Below, in pieces: positions 25,176-33,653 of a stretch of 64,000 bases of DNA; position 1 is the first letter of the stretch, and each line of letters starts with the position of its first letter. The position numbers and the translations under genes are program-made. Below the pieces are notes generated by a model. It was not told the origin of the DNA and searched no databases. It saw only the letters and a list, made by a program, of their open reading frames with translations. Source of the DNA: Streptococcus sp. k-402 (GTDB taxonomy: Bacteria > Bacillota > Bacilli > Lactobacillales > Streptococcaceae); the NCBI RefSeq assembly GCF_013277515.1, contig NZ_VMNB01000005.1:28650-92649 (forward strand), read 5' to 3'.

Positions 25176-26106
25176 TCACATGAAAAAAGATGAGCTGTTT
25201 GAAGGTTTTTACCTAATCAAATCAGCTGACCTGAGGCAAACTCGAGCTGGGAAAAACTACTTAGCCTTTACCTTCCAAGATGATAGTGGCGAGATTGAAG
25301 GGAAACTCTGGGATGCCCAACCTCATAACGTTGAGGCCTTTACCGCAGGTAAGGTTGTCCACATGAAAGGGCGCCGAGAAGTTTATAACAACACTCCACA
25401 GGTCAATCAAATCACTCTACGCTTGCCTCAACCCGGTGAACCCAATGATCCAGCTGATTTCAAGGTCAAGTCGCCAGTTGATGTCAAGGAAATCCGTGAC
25501 TATATGTCGCAAATGATTTTCAAAATTGAAAATCCTGTCTGGCAACGGATTGTCCGAAAGCTCTATACTAAGTATGATAAGGAATTTTACTCCTATCCAG
25601 CTGCCAAGACCAACCACCATGCCTTTGAAACGGGTTTGGCTTTCCACACTGCAACCATGGTGCGTTTGGCAGATGCTATTAGCGAAGTCTATCCTCAGCT
25701 CAATAAGAGTCTGCTCTATGCGGGTATTATGCTACATGACTTAGCTAAAGTCATCGAGTTGACGGGACCAGACCAGACCGAGTACACAGTGCGAGGCAAT
25801 CTCCTTGGGCATATTGCTTTGATTGATAGCGAAATTACCAAGACAGTTATGGAACTTGGCATTGATGATACCAAGGAAGAAGTCGTTTTGCTTCGTCACG
25901 TCATCCTCAGTCACCACGGCTTACTTGAGTATGGAAGTCCAGTCCGTCCACGCATTATGGAAGCAGAGATTATCCATATGATTGACAATCTGGATGCTAG
26001 CATGATGATGATGTCAACAGCTCTGGCTTTGGTGGATAAGGGAGAGATGACCAATAAAATCTTCGCTATGGACAATCGTTCCTTCTATAAACCAGATTTA
26101 GATTAA
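25165..26106 (+). CDS. cbf1: 3'-5' exoribonuclease YhaM/Cbf1
   Basis: 313 residues, matching YhaM length. An N-terminal OB-fold (about 10-90, TRAGKNYLAFTFQDDSGEIEG pattern split here) is followed by an HD phosphohydrolase domain with HHAFETGLAFH and MLHDLAKV and later histidines. It trims RNA 3' ends, and in pneumococcus Cbf1 affects small-RNA stability. GAGGAA lies 4-9 nt before the ATG, which is inside the rmuC 3' end. It is the last gene of the ksgA operon, followed by a terminator. Confidence 0.93.
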   Translation: MKISHMKKDELFEGFYLIKSADLRQTRAGKNYLAFTFQDDSGEIEGKLWDAQPHNVEAFTAGKVVHMKGRREVYNNTPQVNQITLRLPQPGEPNDPADFKVKSPVDVKEIRDYMSQMIFKIENPVWQRIVRKLYTKYDKEFYSYPAAKTNHHAFETGLAFHTATMVRLADAISEVYPQLNKSLLYAGIMLHDLAKVIELTGPDQTEYTVRGNLLGHIALIDSEITKTVMELGIDDTKEEVVLLRHVILSHHGLLEYGSPVRPRIMEAEIIHMIDNLDASMMMMSTALALVDKGEMTNKIFAMDNRSFYKPDLD

Positions 26107-26115
26107 TAATTTAAG

Positions 26116-26157
26116 AAAAATGAGCATTTTTTAGAACAAGAATGTTCGTTTTTTTAT
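26116..26157 (+). terminator. Intrinsic terminator of the ksgA operon
   Basis: Stem AAAAATGAGCATT/AATGTTCGTTTTT with G-U pairs, followed by further T residues. Confidence 0.75.
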
Positions 26158-26164
26158 GTGAATA

Positions 26165-26173
26165 TGGTATAAT
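26165..26173 (+). promoter_or_regulatory. Extended -10 promoter of purR
   Basis: TGGTATAAT. The predicted transcript starts about 26180 and must cross a BOX element before the purR ATG. Confidence 0.7.
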
Positions 26174-26192
26174 AAGTAAAAGACAAAAATGA

Positions 26193-26352
26193 ATACTCTT
26201 CGAAAATCTCTTCAAACTAGGGTAGTATCGCCTTGTCGTATGTATATATGCAGGTATATTACAGGATTTGTCAGTTCTATCGACAATCTCAAAACAGTGT
26301 TTTGAATCACCAGCGACCAGCTTTCTAGTTTGCTTTTTGATTTTTTGAATAA
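26193..26352 (+). repeat. BOX element, degenerate boxA-boxB-boxC, in the purR leader
   Basis: It begins ATACTCTTCGAAAATCTC (boxA), has one boxB-like unit (CAGTTCTATCGACAATCTC, CAAAACAGTGTTTTGA) and ends with a decayed boxC (TTTCTAGTTTGC). It is forward-oriented, 160 bp, with more substitutions than the other copies, so probably older. Confidence 0.8.
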
Positions 26353-26372
26353 AAATGGAATAGGAAATAGAA

Positions 26373-27200
26373 ATGAAATTAAGAAGAAGTGATCGGATGG
26401 TTGTCATTTCCAACTATTTGATTAATCATCCTTATAAACTAACTAGTCTCAATACTTTTGCTGAAAAGTATGAATCTGCTAAATCATCTATCTCAGAGGA
26501 TATCGTCATTATCAAACGCGCCTTTGAGGAAATTGAAATCGGTCATATCCAGACAGTAACTGGTGCTGGTGGTGGTGTCATTTTCACACCATCAATCTCA
26601 AGCCATGATGCCAAGGAAATGGTTGAGGACTTGCGTGCCAAGTTGTCAGAAAGTGACCGTATCTTGCCAGGTGGTTATATCTACCTGTCCGATTTGCTTA
26701 GCACACCAGCCATCTTGAAAAATATTGGTCGCATTATTGCCAAGAGCTTTATGGACCAAAAAATTGACGCGGTTATGACAGTAGCGACTAAGGGGGTTCC
26801 ACTTGCAAATGCAGTTGCCAATGTCCTCAATGTTCCCTTTGTCATTGTGCGCCGTGACCTGAAAATTACCGAAGGTTCAACTGTCAGCGTCAACTATGTA
26901 TCCGGTTCAAGTGGAGACCGCATTGAGAAAATGTTCCTTTCAAAACGCAGTCTCAGGGCAGGCAGCCGTGTCTTGATTGTGGATGACTTCTTGAAAGGCG
27001 GCGGAACTGTCAATGGGATGATCAGTCTCTTGCGAGAGTTCGACTCAGAACTGGCAGGTGTAGCGGTCTTTGCGGACAATGCCCAAGAAGAACGTGAAAA
27101 GCAGTTTGACTACAAGTCACTCTTGAAGGTAACCAATATTGATGTCAAGAACCAAGCCATCGATGTTGAGGTTGGTAATATCTTTGACGAAGATAAATAA
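26373..27200 (+). CDS. purR: Purine operon repressor PurR
   Basis: 275 residues, typical of the Bacillus-type PurR. The N-terminal winged helix-turn-helix (about 1-74, SDRMVVISNYLINHPYKLTS) is followed by a phosphoribosyltransferase-fold effector domain with the PRPP loop VLIVDDFLKGGGTVNGM. It controls purine biosynthesis and transport genes in response to PRPP. In streptococci, PurR often behaves as an activator of pur genes. The gene is monocistronic: its promoter is separated from the ATG by a BOX element and a terminator follows. Confidence 0.95.
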   Translation: MKLRRSDRMVVISNYLINHPYKLTSLNTFAEKYESAKSSISEDIVIIKRAFEEIEIGHIQTVTGAGGGVIFTPSISSHDAKEMVEDLRAKLSESDRILPGGYIYLSDLLSTPAILKNIGRIIAKSFMDQKIDAVMTVATKGVPLANAVANVLNVPFVIVRRDLKITEGSTVSVNYVSGSSGDRIEKMFLSKRSLRAGSRVLIVDDFLKGGGTVNGMISLLREFDSELAGVAVFADNAQEEREKQFDYKSLLKVTNIDVKNQAIDVEVGNIFDEDK

Positions 27201-27211
27201 GAGATAGAACT

Positions 27212-27244
27212 AAAGGTTGGAACGATAGTTCCAGCCTTTCTTTG
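27212..27244 (+). terminator. Intrinsic terminator of purR
   Basis: Perfect 12-bp stem AAAGGTTGGAAC/GTTCCAGCCTTT with a GATA loop, followed by CTTTG. Confidence 0.85.
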
Positions 27245-27266
27245 CAAATAGAATAGAAGGAAACTT

Positions 27267-28517
27267 ATGAAAACACCATTTATCAATAAAGAAGACTTAG
27301 AAGCGATTGTTGCCGAGTTCCCGACTCCCTTTCACTTGTATGATGAGAAGGGAATTCGTGAAAAGGCAAGAGCCGTCAACCAAGCATTTTCGTGGAACAA
27401 GGGCTTTAAGGAATATTTTGCAGTTAAGGCTACTCCAACTCCAGCTATTTTGAAAATTCTCCAAGAGGAAGGTTGCGGTGTGGACTGCTCTAGTTATGTG
27501 GAGCTTTTGATGAGTCATAAACTGAATTTCCCTGGTTCTGAGATCATGTTCTCTTCTAACAACACGCCAGACAAGGAATATGCCTATGCGCGTGAATTAG
27601 GTGCGACCATTAACTTGGATGCTTTTGAAGATATTGAACATCTAGAGCGTGCAGCAGGCATTCCAGAAATCATCTCTTGTCGTTACAATCCTGGTGGTGT
27701 TTTTGAATTGGGAACAGACATTATGGACAATCCTGGTGAGGCCAAGTTTGGAATGACTAAGGACCAGCTCTTTAAAGCTTTTGCCATCTTGAAGGAAAAA
27801 GGCGCCAAAACTTTTGGAATTCACTCCTTCCTAGCATCTAATACGGTGACTCATCTCTATTATCCAGAGTTGGCGCGTCAGCTTTTTGAATTGGCCGTTG
27901 AAATCAAGGAAAAGTTGGGTATTTCACTAGACTTTATCAATCTTTCTGGTGGTATTGGTGTTAACTATCGTCCATATCAGGAACCAAATGACATCGCCTT
28001 GATTGGTGAGGGAGTTCGTAAGGTTTATGAAGAGGTTCTTACGCCATCTGGTCTTGGTCAGGTCAAGATTTTCACAGAATTGGGTCGCTTTATGTTAGCC
28101 CCTCACGGTGCTTTAGTCACAAGAGTTACTCATAAGAAAAAAACTTACCGTACTTATCTGGGCGTGGATGCTTCAGCGGTTAACCTTATGCGTCCAGCCA
28201 TGTACGGAGCCTACCACCATATTACCAACATGACTCGTCCAGAAGGAGCATCTGAGGTGGTAGATGTGGTCGGTTCACTCTGCGAAAACAATGATAAATT
28301 TGCAGTGAATCGCGAACTGCCTCATACAGAAATCGGTGATTTGCTGGTAATTCATGATACAGGTGCCCACGGTTTTTCAATGGGCTACCAGTACAATGCC
28401 AAACTTCGTTCTGCGGAAATCCTCTATACTGAAGAAGGCAAAGTGCGCAAAATCCGCCGTGCAGAGCGCCCTGAGGACTATTTTGCAACCTTGTATGGCT
28501 TTGATTTTGAAGAATAA
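27267..28517 (+). CDS. lysA: Diaminopimelate decarboxylase (PLP, fold type III)
   Basis: 416 residues of the alanine-racemase-like barrel fold. FAVKATPTPAIL carries the PLP lysine, GVDCSSYVEL, LSGGIGVNY and ELGRFMLAP line the cofactor phosphate site, and GSLCENND supplies the catalytic Cys of the partner subunit. It converts meso-diaminopimelate to lysine, which is the third residue of streptococcal peptidoglycan. The reading as LysA rather than another group III decarboxylase rests on length and the CEN-x-D motif. AAGGAAA precedes the ATG. No promoter with a clear -35 was seen after the purR terminator. Confidence 0.85.
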   Translation: MKTPFINKEDLEAIVAEFPTPFHLYDEKGIREKARAVNQAFSWNKGFKEYFAVKATPTPAILKILQEEGCGVDCSSYVELLMSHKLNFPGSEIMFSSNNTPDKEYAYARELGATINLDAFEDIEHLERAAGIPEIISCRYNPGGVFELGTDIMDNPGEAKFGMTKDQLFKAFAILKEKGAKTFGIHSFLASNTVTHLYYPELARQLFELAVEIKEKLGISLDFINLSGGIGVNYRPYQEPNDIALIGEGVRKVYEEVLTPSGLGQVKIFTELGRFMLAPHGALVTRVTHKKKTYRTYLGVDASAVNLMRPAMYGAYHHITNMTRPEGASEVVDVVGSLCENNDKFAVNRELPHTEIGDLLVIHDTGAHGFSMGYQYNAKLRSAEILYTEEGKVRKIRRAERPEDYFATLYGFDFEE

Positions 28518-28580
28518 TCTGAGAATAGATTGAAAATGAAATTGAAAAACAGATTGCTTTCTAAAAAATAGGCAAAAATC

Positions 28581-28608
28581 TTGTTTTTCCTTCAAGTCGT
28601 GATATAAT
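28581..28608 (+). promoter_or_regulatory. Promoter of pflA
   Basis: TTGTTT (28581-28586), 16-bp spacer, TATAAT (28603-28608). Confidence 0.65.
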
Positions 28609-28614
28609 AAAACT

Positions 28615-28628
28615 ATAAAACGTTTTCA
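28615..28628. promoter_or_regulatory. Candidate catabolite response element (cre)
   Basis: ATAAAACGTTTTCA matches the cre consensus TGWAANCGNTNWCA at 12 of 14 positions. It sits at about +1 to +14 of the pflA transcript, where CcpA binding would block transcription. Confidence 0.45.
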
Positions 28629-28642
28629 AGGAAGGTAACGAT

Positions 28643-29437
28643 ATGTCTGAAGAAACAATTGATTATGGACAAGTGACAGGAATGGTGCATTCGACAGAAA
28701 GCTTTGGGTCAGTAGATGGGCCTGGGATTCGCTTTATTGTCTTTTTGCAGGGCTGTCACATGCGTTGCCAGTACTGTCACAACCCAGATACTTGGGCTAT
28801 GGAGTCCAATAAATCACGTGAACGGACGGTAGATGATGTCTTGACAGAGGCCTTGCGCTACCGCGGTTTCTGGGGAAATAAGGGTGGTATTACAGTCAGT
28901 GGAGGAGAAGCCCTCTTGCAGATTGATTTCCTGATTGCTCTCTTTACCAAGGCCAAAGAACACGGAATCCACTGTACCTTGGATACCTGTGCCCTTCCTT
29001 TCCGTAATAAACCACGTTACCTTGAAAAATTTGACAAACTCATGGCTGTCACTGACTTGGTTCTCTTGGATATCAAGGAAATCAACGAAGAACAGCACAA
29101 GATTGTCACTAGCCAAACCAATAAAAACATTCTGGCCTGTGCCCAGTATCTATCAGATATTGGAAAACCTGTCTGGATTCGCCACGTGCTAGTTCCAGGT
29201 TTGACAGACAGAGACGATGACTTGATTGAACTTGGGAAGTTCGTCAAGACCCTCAAAAATGTTGATAAGTTTGAAATCCTTCCTTATCACACCATGGGTG
29301 AGTTCAAATGGCGTGAATTGGGAATCCCATACTCACTCGAAGGAGTCAAACCACCAACAGCAGATCGCGTCAAGAACGCTAAAAAACTCATGGATACCGA
29401 AAGTTATCAAGACTATATGAAACGTGTACATGGATAA
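28643..29437 (+). CDS. pflA: Pyruvate formate-lyase activating enzyme (radical SAM)
   Basis: 264 residues, the length of PflA. The radical SAM motif C-x3-C-x2-C is in GCHMRCQYCHNPDTW and the SAM-binding GGE is in ITVSGGEALLQ. The enzyme installs the glycyl radical on pyruvate formate-lyase under anaerobic conditions, the key step of mixed-acid fermentation. The pfl gene itself is not in the window. AAGGAAGG lies 7 nt upstream of the ATG, and a cre-like site suggests carbon control. Confidence 0.95.
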   Translation: MSEETIDYGQVTGMVHSTESFGSVDGPGIRFIVFLQGCHMRCQYCHNPDTWAMESNKSRERTVDDVLTEALRYRGFWGNKGGITVSGGEALLQIDFLIALFTKAKEHGIHCTLDTCALPFRNKPRYLEKFDKLMAVTDLVLLDIKEINEEQHKIVTSQTNKNILACAQYLSDIGKPVWIRHVLVPGLTDRDDDLIELGKFVKTLKNVDKFEILPYHTMGEFKWRELGIPYSLEGVKPPTADRVKNAKKLMDTESYQDYMKRVHG

Positions 29438-29442
29438 AAAAG

Positions 29443-29469
29443 AAGCCTGATGGAAACATCGGGCTTTTG
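29443..29469 (+). terminator. Intrinsic terminator of pflA
   Basis: Stem AAGCCTGATG/CATCGGGCTT with a GAAA tetraloop and a short T tail. It abuts the following BOX element. Confidence 0.9.
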
Positions 29470-29710
29470 ATACTCAATGAAAATCAAAGAGCAAACTAGG
29501 AAGCTAGCCGCAGGCTGCTCAAAACATGGTTTTGAGGTTGTAGATAGAACTGACGAAGTTAGCTCAAAACACTGTTTTGAGGTTGTGAATAGAACTGACG
29601 AAGTTAGCTCAAAGCACTGTTTTGAGGTTGTGAATAGAACTGACGAAGTCAGTAACCATACGTACGGCAAGGCGAAGCTGACGTGGTTTGAAGAGATTTT
29701 TGAAGAGTAT
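29470..29710 (-). repeat. BOX element with three boxB units (boxA-B3-boxC)
   Basis: 241 bp in reverse orientation. boxC is at the left (from 29470) and boxA at the right end (to 29710). Between them are three tandem 45-bp boxB units at 29517-29561, 29562-29606 and 29607-29651, which differ from each other at only a few bases. The 317-bp gap between pflA and yidC2 holds only this element and two terminators. Confidence 0.92.
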
Positions 29711-29715
29711 GACTT

Positions 29716-29746
29716 GCAAAAAAGACTTAGCAAACTAGCTAAGCCT
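29716..29746. terminator. Terminator of yidC2 (minus strand), probably bidirectional
   Basis: Stem GACTTAGC/GCTAAGCC around CAAACTA-type loop. Reading on the minus strand it is followed by T6; on the plus strand by T5. Confidence 0.8.
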
Positions 29747-29754
29747 TTTTCTTC

Positions 29755-30681
29755 TTATCTCGAACGTTGTTTTCCAGCGTTGCGATTTTTGTGTTTTTTC
29801 TTGCTTGTGATAGCAGTTGGTTGTTCAGGGGTAACGTCTTTTCGTCCACTTGGTGTAGAGAAAGCACTTGCTTTTGGTGGATTCTTCGCCAGTTCTTCAC
29901 GGACTTTTTTGCGAAGTTTTGGACGAACGATATAGTTGACGATAAACTGTTGGAGAATCATCATGAAACCACCGACAACCCAGTAAAGTGTAACACTGGC
30001 TGGTGAGAAGAGGGAGAAGACGACGATCATGAGTGGGCTCATGTAAATCATTTTTTTAATTTGTTCTCTTTGCATTTCATCTTCTACTCCGTGAAGTGAA
30101 AGGAGCGATTGAAGATAGTAAAGGACACCAGCGAAGGCAACCAAAATCATACTTGGAGAACCTAGAGGAATTCCTAGGTAGCTTGCTTGAGCAACACCTT
30201 CAGTATGTTGGGCAGCAAAGTAGATAGCAGAGAAGAAAGGCATTTGAAGGAGGATAGGGAAACATCCTACACCACCAAACATGCTGATGCCATGCTCTTT
30301 TTGAGCGGCAAAGAGAGCTTGTTGGGCTTCGAGTTTTTCTTCTTGAGTAGTTGCTTCTTTGAGACGAGTTTGGTGTGGCTCAAGGACGTGCTTGAGGGCA
30401 TTCATCTTTTCAGAGTGAAGCGTTGCCTTCCATGATTGGTAGATACCAAGTGGCAAGATAATCAAGCGCACGATAATGGTTACGATGATGATAGCGACAC
30501 CAAAGCCTAGACCTTGATCAGTAGCGAAGTACTTGATAGCTTCAGCCATAGGCGCTCCGATAGTATTCCAAATAAATCCTATTGGCTGACCTGTGGCTTT
30601 ATCGACGCTAACACAGCCAGTCAAGACAAGCAACATAGACACTCCCATAGCCGAGAGTGCAAAACGTTTAATAGATTTCAC
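29755..30681 (-). CDS. yidC2: Membrane protein insertase YidC2/OxaA2 (lipoprotein)
   Basis: 308 residues starting with GTG, AAGGA 9 nt upstream. The signal peptide ends in a lipobox, LTGC, as in Gram-positive YidC. The YidC/Oxa1 core has five membrane segments, with the hydrophilic-groove Arg region (IIVRLIILPLG) and QMPFFSAIYFA. The long basic C-terminal tail (about 265-308, rich in Lys/Arg) is typical of YidC2, which binds ribosomes for co-translational insertion. It lies downstream of acyP on the same strand, about 77 nt apart. Confidence 0.95.
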   Translation of the reverse strand: MKSIKRFALSAMGVSMLLVLTGCVSVDKATGQPIGFIWNTIGAPMAEAIKYFATDQGLGFGVAIIIVTIIVRLIILPLGIYQSWKATLHSEKMNALKHVLEPHQTRLKEATTQEEKLEAQQALFAAQKEHGISMFGGVGCFPILLQMPFFSAIYFAAQHTEGVAQASYLGIPLGSPSMILVAFAGVLYYLQSLLSLHGVEDEMQREQIKKMIYMSPLMIVVFSLFSPASVTLYWVVGGFMMILQQFIVNYIVRPKLRKKVREELAKNPPKASAFSTPSGRKDVTPEQPTAITSKKKHKNRNAGKQRSR

Positions 30682-30758
30682 TGTTTTTATTCCTTCTTTA
30701 AAAATTATACCTTTCTATTCTACTGTTTTTTTACAAAATATACAATAGTTCTAGAGAC

Positions 30759-31037
30759 CTAATTTGCGATTTTAAAGTCAGGGTAAGGAGGAAAGTTACT
30801 TAGTTTGACATCTAAGTAGCTGACTTTTGAAAAATGTGTGGGTCCTTTTCGGATTTCTTGGATAAATTTTGCCATGATAGCAGATGAGTCTGCTTGGGCT
30901 AAGATTTCCACTGTGCCATCGTCGTTATTCCATACCCGACCTGTGATGCCACCAATTTCAAGTGCCAAGCTGTAAACACCCCAACGAAAGCCGACTCCCT
31001 GTACCCTACCTTGGGCAATCATTCTAACCTTTTGCAT
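30759..31037 (-). CDS. acyP: Acylphosphatase
   Basis: A 92-residue ferredoxin-like protein of standard length. GRVQGVGFRWGVYSLA holds the catalytic Arg in the phosphate-binding loop, and GRVWNNDDGTVEI holds the catalytic Asn. It hydrolyses acyl phosphates such as acetyl phosphate. AAAGGGG lies upstream of the ATG. Its promoter region overlaps head-to-head with that of the divergent RNA methyltransferase gene, in a 33-bp gap. Confidence 0.95.
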   Translation of the reverse strand: MQKVRMIAQGRVQGVGFRWGVYSLALEIGGITGRVWNNDDGTVEILAQADSSAIMAKFIQEIRKGPTHFSKVSYLDVKLSNFPPYPDFKIAN

Positions 31038-31055
31038 ACCAAACCCCTTTGATTG

Positions 31056-31064
31056 TGTTATAAT
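31056..31064 (+). promoter_or_regulatory. Extended -10 promoter of the RNA methyltransferase gene
   Basis: TGTTATAAT ends 6 nt before the ATG at 31071, so the predicted +1 is at or within a base of the start codon. Confidence 0.7.
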
Positions 31065-31070
31065 ATTTCT

Positions 31071-31811
31071 ATGACTATTATAAGCTCAAAAGCCAATTCT
31101 GTGGTAAAAAATGCCAAGAAATTACACCAAAAAAAATACCGCAAGTCTGCCTATTTGATTGAAGGCTGGCACTTGTTTGAAGAAGCTGTCCAAGCTGGAG
31201 TGACGATTGAGAAAATCTTTGCCCTAGAAAGTTACCGAAATCAGTTAGCTGCTTTTCCGCAAACTATCTGGGTGTCAGAGGATATTTTACTAGATTTGGC
31301 GGATTCTCAGACTCCACAGGGAATCGTTGCGGTGGTTCAAAAAGAAGAAGTAGGACAAGCTGATTTGAGTCAGGGCAAGTTCTTGTTTTTGGAAGATGTG
31401 CAAGATCCTGGTAATGTAGGAACTATCATTCGGACTGCGGATGCAGCAGGTTTTACTGGAGTAATTGTTTCGGATAAATCGGCAGATATCTACAGTCTCA
31501 AGACCTTACGTTCCATGCAAGGCAGTCATTTTCATCTGCCTATTTACCGGATGTCGAGCCAAGCGCTTCTCGAGGAAGCTAAGGAAGCAGCTATCCCAGT
31601 GCTGGCAACCACCCTATCTAAAGATTCTGTTGATTACAGAGAACTGCCTCCTATAGAAAATTTTGTACTAGTCATGGGAAATGAGGGCCAAGGAATTAGT
31701 CCCCTTATGGCTGAAAGTGCAGACCAGTTGGTCCATATTAGCATGAAGGGGCAGGCGGAGAGTTTGAATGTTGCCGTTGCAGCTGGTATTTTGATTTTCC
31801 ATTTAAGCTAA
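31071..31811 (+). CDS. TrmH/SpoU-family RNA 2'-O-methyltransferase
   Basis: 246 residues from the ATG at 31071; the longer frame begins within the promoter. The N-terminal substrate-binding domain (about 1-95) is followed by the SPOUT knot with LEDVQDPGNVGTIIRTADA (motif 1), VMGNEGQGIS (motif 2) and ISMKGQAESLNVAVAAGI (motif 3). It probably methylates rRNA; the target base cannot be told from sequence. There is no Shine-Dalgarno sequence and the -10 box ends 6 nt before the ATG, so the mRNA is probably leaderless. Confidence 0.9.
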   Translation: MTIISSKANSVVKNAKKLHQKKYRKSAYLIEGWHLFEEAVQAGVTIEKIFALESYRNQLAAFPQTIWVSEDILLDLADSQTPQGIVAVVQKEEVGQADLSQGKFLFLEDVQDPGNVGTIIRTADAAGFTGVIVSDKSADIYSLKTLRSMQGSHFHLPIYRMSSQALLEEAKEAAIPVLATTLSKDSVDYRELPPIENFVLVMGNEGQGISPLMAESADQLVHISMKGQAESLNVAVAAGILIFHLS

Positions 31812-31824
31812 TTTTAACTTTTTT

Positions 31825-31833
31825 TGTTATAAT
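31825..31833 (+). promoter_or_regulatory. Extended -10 promoter of the Bax-inhibitor-like gene
   Basis: TGTTATAAT, with AAAAGGAG before the ATG about 30 nt downstream. Confidence 0.65.
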
Positions 31834-31865
31834 CAAGGAAAGATGTTCATAGAAAAGGAGAAAAG

Positions 31866-32549
31866 ATGAATCACACTATTATACATGACCGTGTAGGTCT
31901 CAATCAATTTTACGCTAAGGTATATGCCTTTGTTGGTCTGGGAATCGGACTATCTGCTTTGGTATCAGGCCTTATGTTGACGGTCTTTCAGTCTCAGTTG
32001 CTTTACTTTTTGATGCAGGGGCGTCTCTGGTTGACCATTGCAACCTTTGCAGAATTGGCCTTGGTTTTCGTTGCCAGTAGCATGGCTTCAAGAAATAGTC
32101 CAGCTGCTCTTCCAGTATTTTTGCTATACTCTGTTTTAAACGGTTTTACCCTTAGTTTTGTGGTAGCCTTCTATACTCCGGGTACAGTTTTATCTGCCTT
32201 TGTATCGAGCGCCCTTCTCTTCTTTGTCATGGCTGCAGTTGGTATCTTCACCAAGAAAGATTTGAGCGGTCTTGGTCGAGCTATGATGGCGGCTCTGATC
32301 GGTTTGATTATTGCTATGATAGTCAATATTTTCTTGTCTAGTGGTTTCTTTGATTATATGATTAGCGTAGCCATGGTCTTGGTTTTCTCAGGACTGATTG
32401 CTTGGGATAACCAAAAAATTCGCCTTGTCTATGAACAATCGCAAGGTCGTGTAGCGACAGGCTGGGTGGTGTCAATGGCTCTCAGTATCTATCTTGATTT
32501 TATCAATCTCTTCCTAAGTATTTTACGTATCTTTGGTCGTAATGATTAA
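31866..32549 (+). CDS. Bax inhibitor-1/YccA-family integral membrane protein
   Basis: A 227-residue protein with seven hydrophobic segments (first at about 21-41, last at about 196-222) and the family's conserved FINLFLSILRIFG end and DNQKIR loop. Bacterial members (YccA, YetJ, YbhL) act on FtsH-mediated proteolysis or as pH-dependent calcium leaks; which applies here is unknown. AAAAGGAG lies just upstream of the ATG. It is monocistronic between an extended -10 promoter and a terminator. Confidence 0.9.
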   Translation: MNHTIIHDRVGLNQFYAKVYAFVGLGIGLSALVSGLMLTVFQSQLLYFLMQGRLWLTIATFAELALVFVASSMASRNSPAALPVFLLYSVLNGFTLSFVVAFYTPGTVLSAFVSSALLFFVMAAVGIFTKKDLSGLGRAMMAALIGLIIAMIVNIFLSSGFFDYMISVAMVLVFSGLIAWDNQKIRLVYEQSQGRVATGWVVSMALSIYLDFINLFLSILRIFGRND

Positions 32550-32558
32550 AAGGTCTAT

Positions 32559-32591
32559 AAAATCAGTGTTTTGAGTGACACTGATTTTTTT
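32559..32591 (+). terminator. Intrinsic terminator
   Basis: Perfect stem AAAATCAGTGT/ACACTGATTTT followed by further T residues. Confidence 0.9.
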
Positions 32592-32659
32592 AAATTTTCT
32601 CTTTTCTTTTCTTGGAAATAGGTGTATAATGTTTTTAACTAATTTTTGAGGAGTAGCCT

Positions 32660-33652
32660 ATGAAGAAAAGTTTTATTCACCAACAAGAAGAAATTTCCTT
32701 TGTCAAAAATACTTTTACCCAGTATTTGAAAGATAAGTTAGAAGTTGTCGAAGTTCAAGGTCCTATCTTGAGTAGGGTCGGTGATGGGATGCAGGACAAC
32801 TTATCAGGTGTGGAGAATGCCGTATCGGTCAAGGTTCTCCAAATCCCTGATGCTACTTATGAAGTGGTGCACTCCCTTGCTAAATGGAAACGCCACACCT
32901 TGGCTCGTTTTGGCTTTGGTGAAGGAGAGGGTCTCTTTGTCCACATGAAGGCCCTTCGTCCAGATGAGGATTCCTTGGATGCAACCCACTCTGTTTATGT
33001 TGACCAGTGGGACTGGGAGAAGGTTATCCCAAATGGTAAGCGTAACATCGTTTATCTAAAAGAAACAGTTGAGAAGATTTATAAGGCTATTCGCCTGACT
33101 GAGCTAGCTGTTGAAGCCCGTTATGACATCGAGTCTATCTTGCCAAAACAAATCACCTTTATTCATACAGAAGAATTGGTAGAACGCTACCCAGACTTGA
33201 CACCGAAAGAACGTGAAAATGCGATTTGTAAAGAATTTGGAGCCGTCTTTTTGATTGGTATCGGTGGCGAGTTGCCAGATGGTAAACCGCACGATGGACG
33301 TGCACCAGACTATGATGACTGGACAAGCGAGTCTGAAAATGGCTACAAGGGTCTAAATGGTGATATTCTTGTCTGGAATGAATCTCTGGGTGGAGCCTTT
33401 GAGTTGTCTTCTATGGGGATTCGTGTAGATGAAGAAACCCTTCGCCGTCAGGTTGCCATCACAGGTGATGAAGACCGCTTGGAATTGGAATGGCACAAGG
33501 CTCTATTGAATGGCCTATTCCCATTGACAATCGGTGGAGGAATTGGACAATCTCGTATGGCCATGTTCCTACTTCGCAAGAGACACATCGGAGAAGTGCA
33601 AACAAGTGTTTGGCCTCAAGAAGTCCGCGATACTTACGAAAATATTTTGTAG
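32660..33652 (+). CDS. asnA: Aspartate-ammonia ligase (asparagine synthetase A)
   Basis: 330 residues, the length of AsnA. It has the class II aminoacyl-tRNA-synthetase-like core with [26 protein letters not shown] and the C-terminal [14 protein letters not shown] motif 3 Arg. It makes asparagine from aspartate, ammonia and ATP. GAGGAG lies 7 nt before the ATG. A TATAAT at 32625-32630 with a poor -35 (TTTTCT) is the likely promoter. No T-box features were seen in the short leader. Confidence 0.96.
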   Translation: MKKSFIHQQEEISFVKNTFTQYLKDKLEVVEVQGPILSRVGDGMQDNLSGVENAVSVKVLQIPDATYEVVHSLAKWKRHTLARFGFGEGEGLFVHMKALRPDEDSLDATHSVYVDQWDWEKVIPNGKRNIVYLKETVEKIYKAIRLTELAVEARYDIESILPKQITFIHTEELVERYPDLTPKERENAICKEFGAVFLIGIGGELPDGKPHDGRAPDYDDWTSESENGYKGLNGDILVWNESLGGAFELSSMGIRVDEETLRRQVAITGDEDRLELEWHKALLNGLFPLTIGGGIGQSRMAMFLLRKRHIGEVQTSVWPQEVRDTYENIL

Positions 33653-33653
33653 A

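Noticed and set aside
29517-29651. Possible CRISPR-like array from regular 45-bp repeats
   Set aside because: The units are directly adjacent with no spacers and are boxB modules of a BOX element. No cas genes are present.
29477-29935. Plus-strand ORF of 152 codons across the BOX repeat
   Set aside because: Its repeated protein pattern comes only from the 45-bp boxB units, which are divisible by three. It then runs antisense through the yidC2 3' end.
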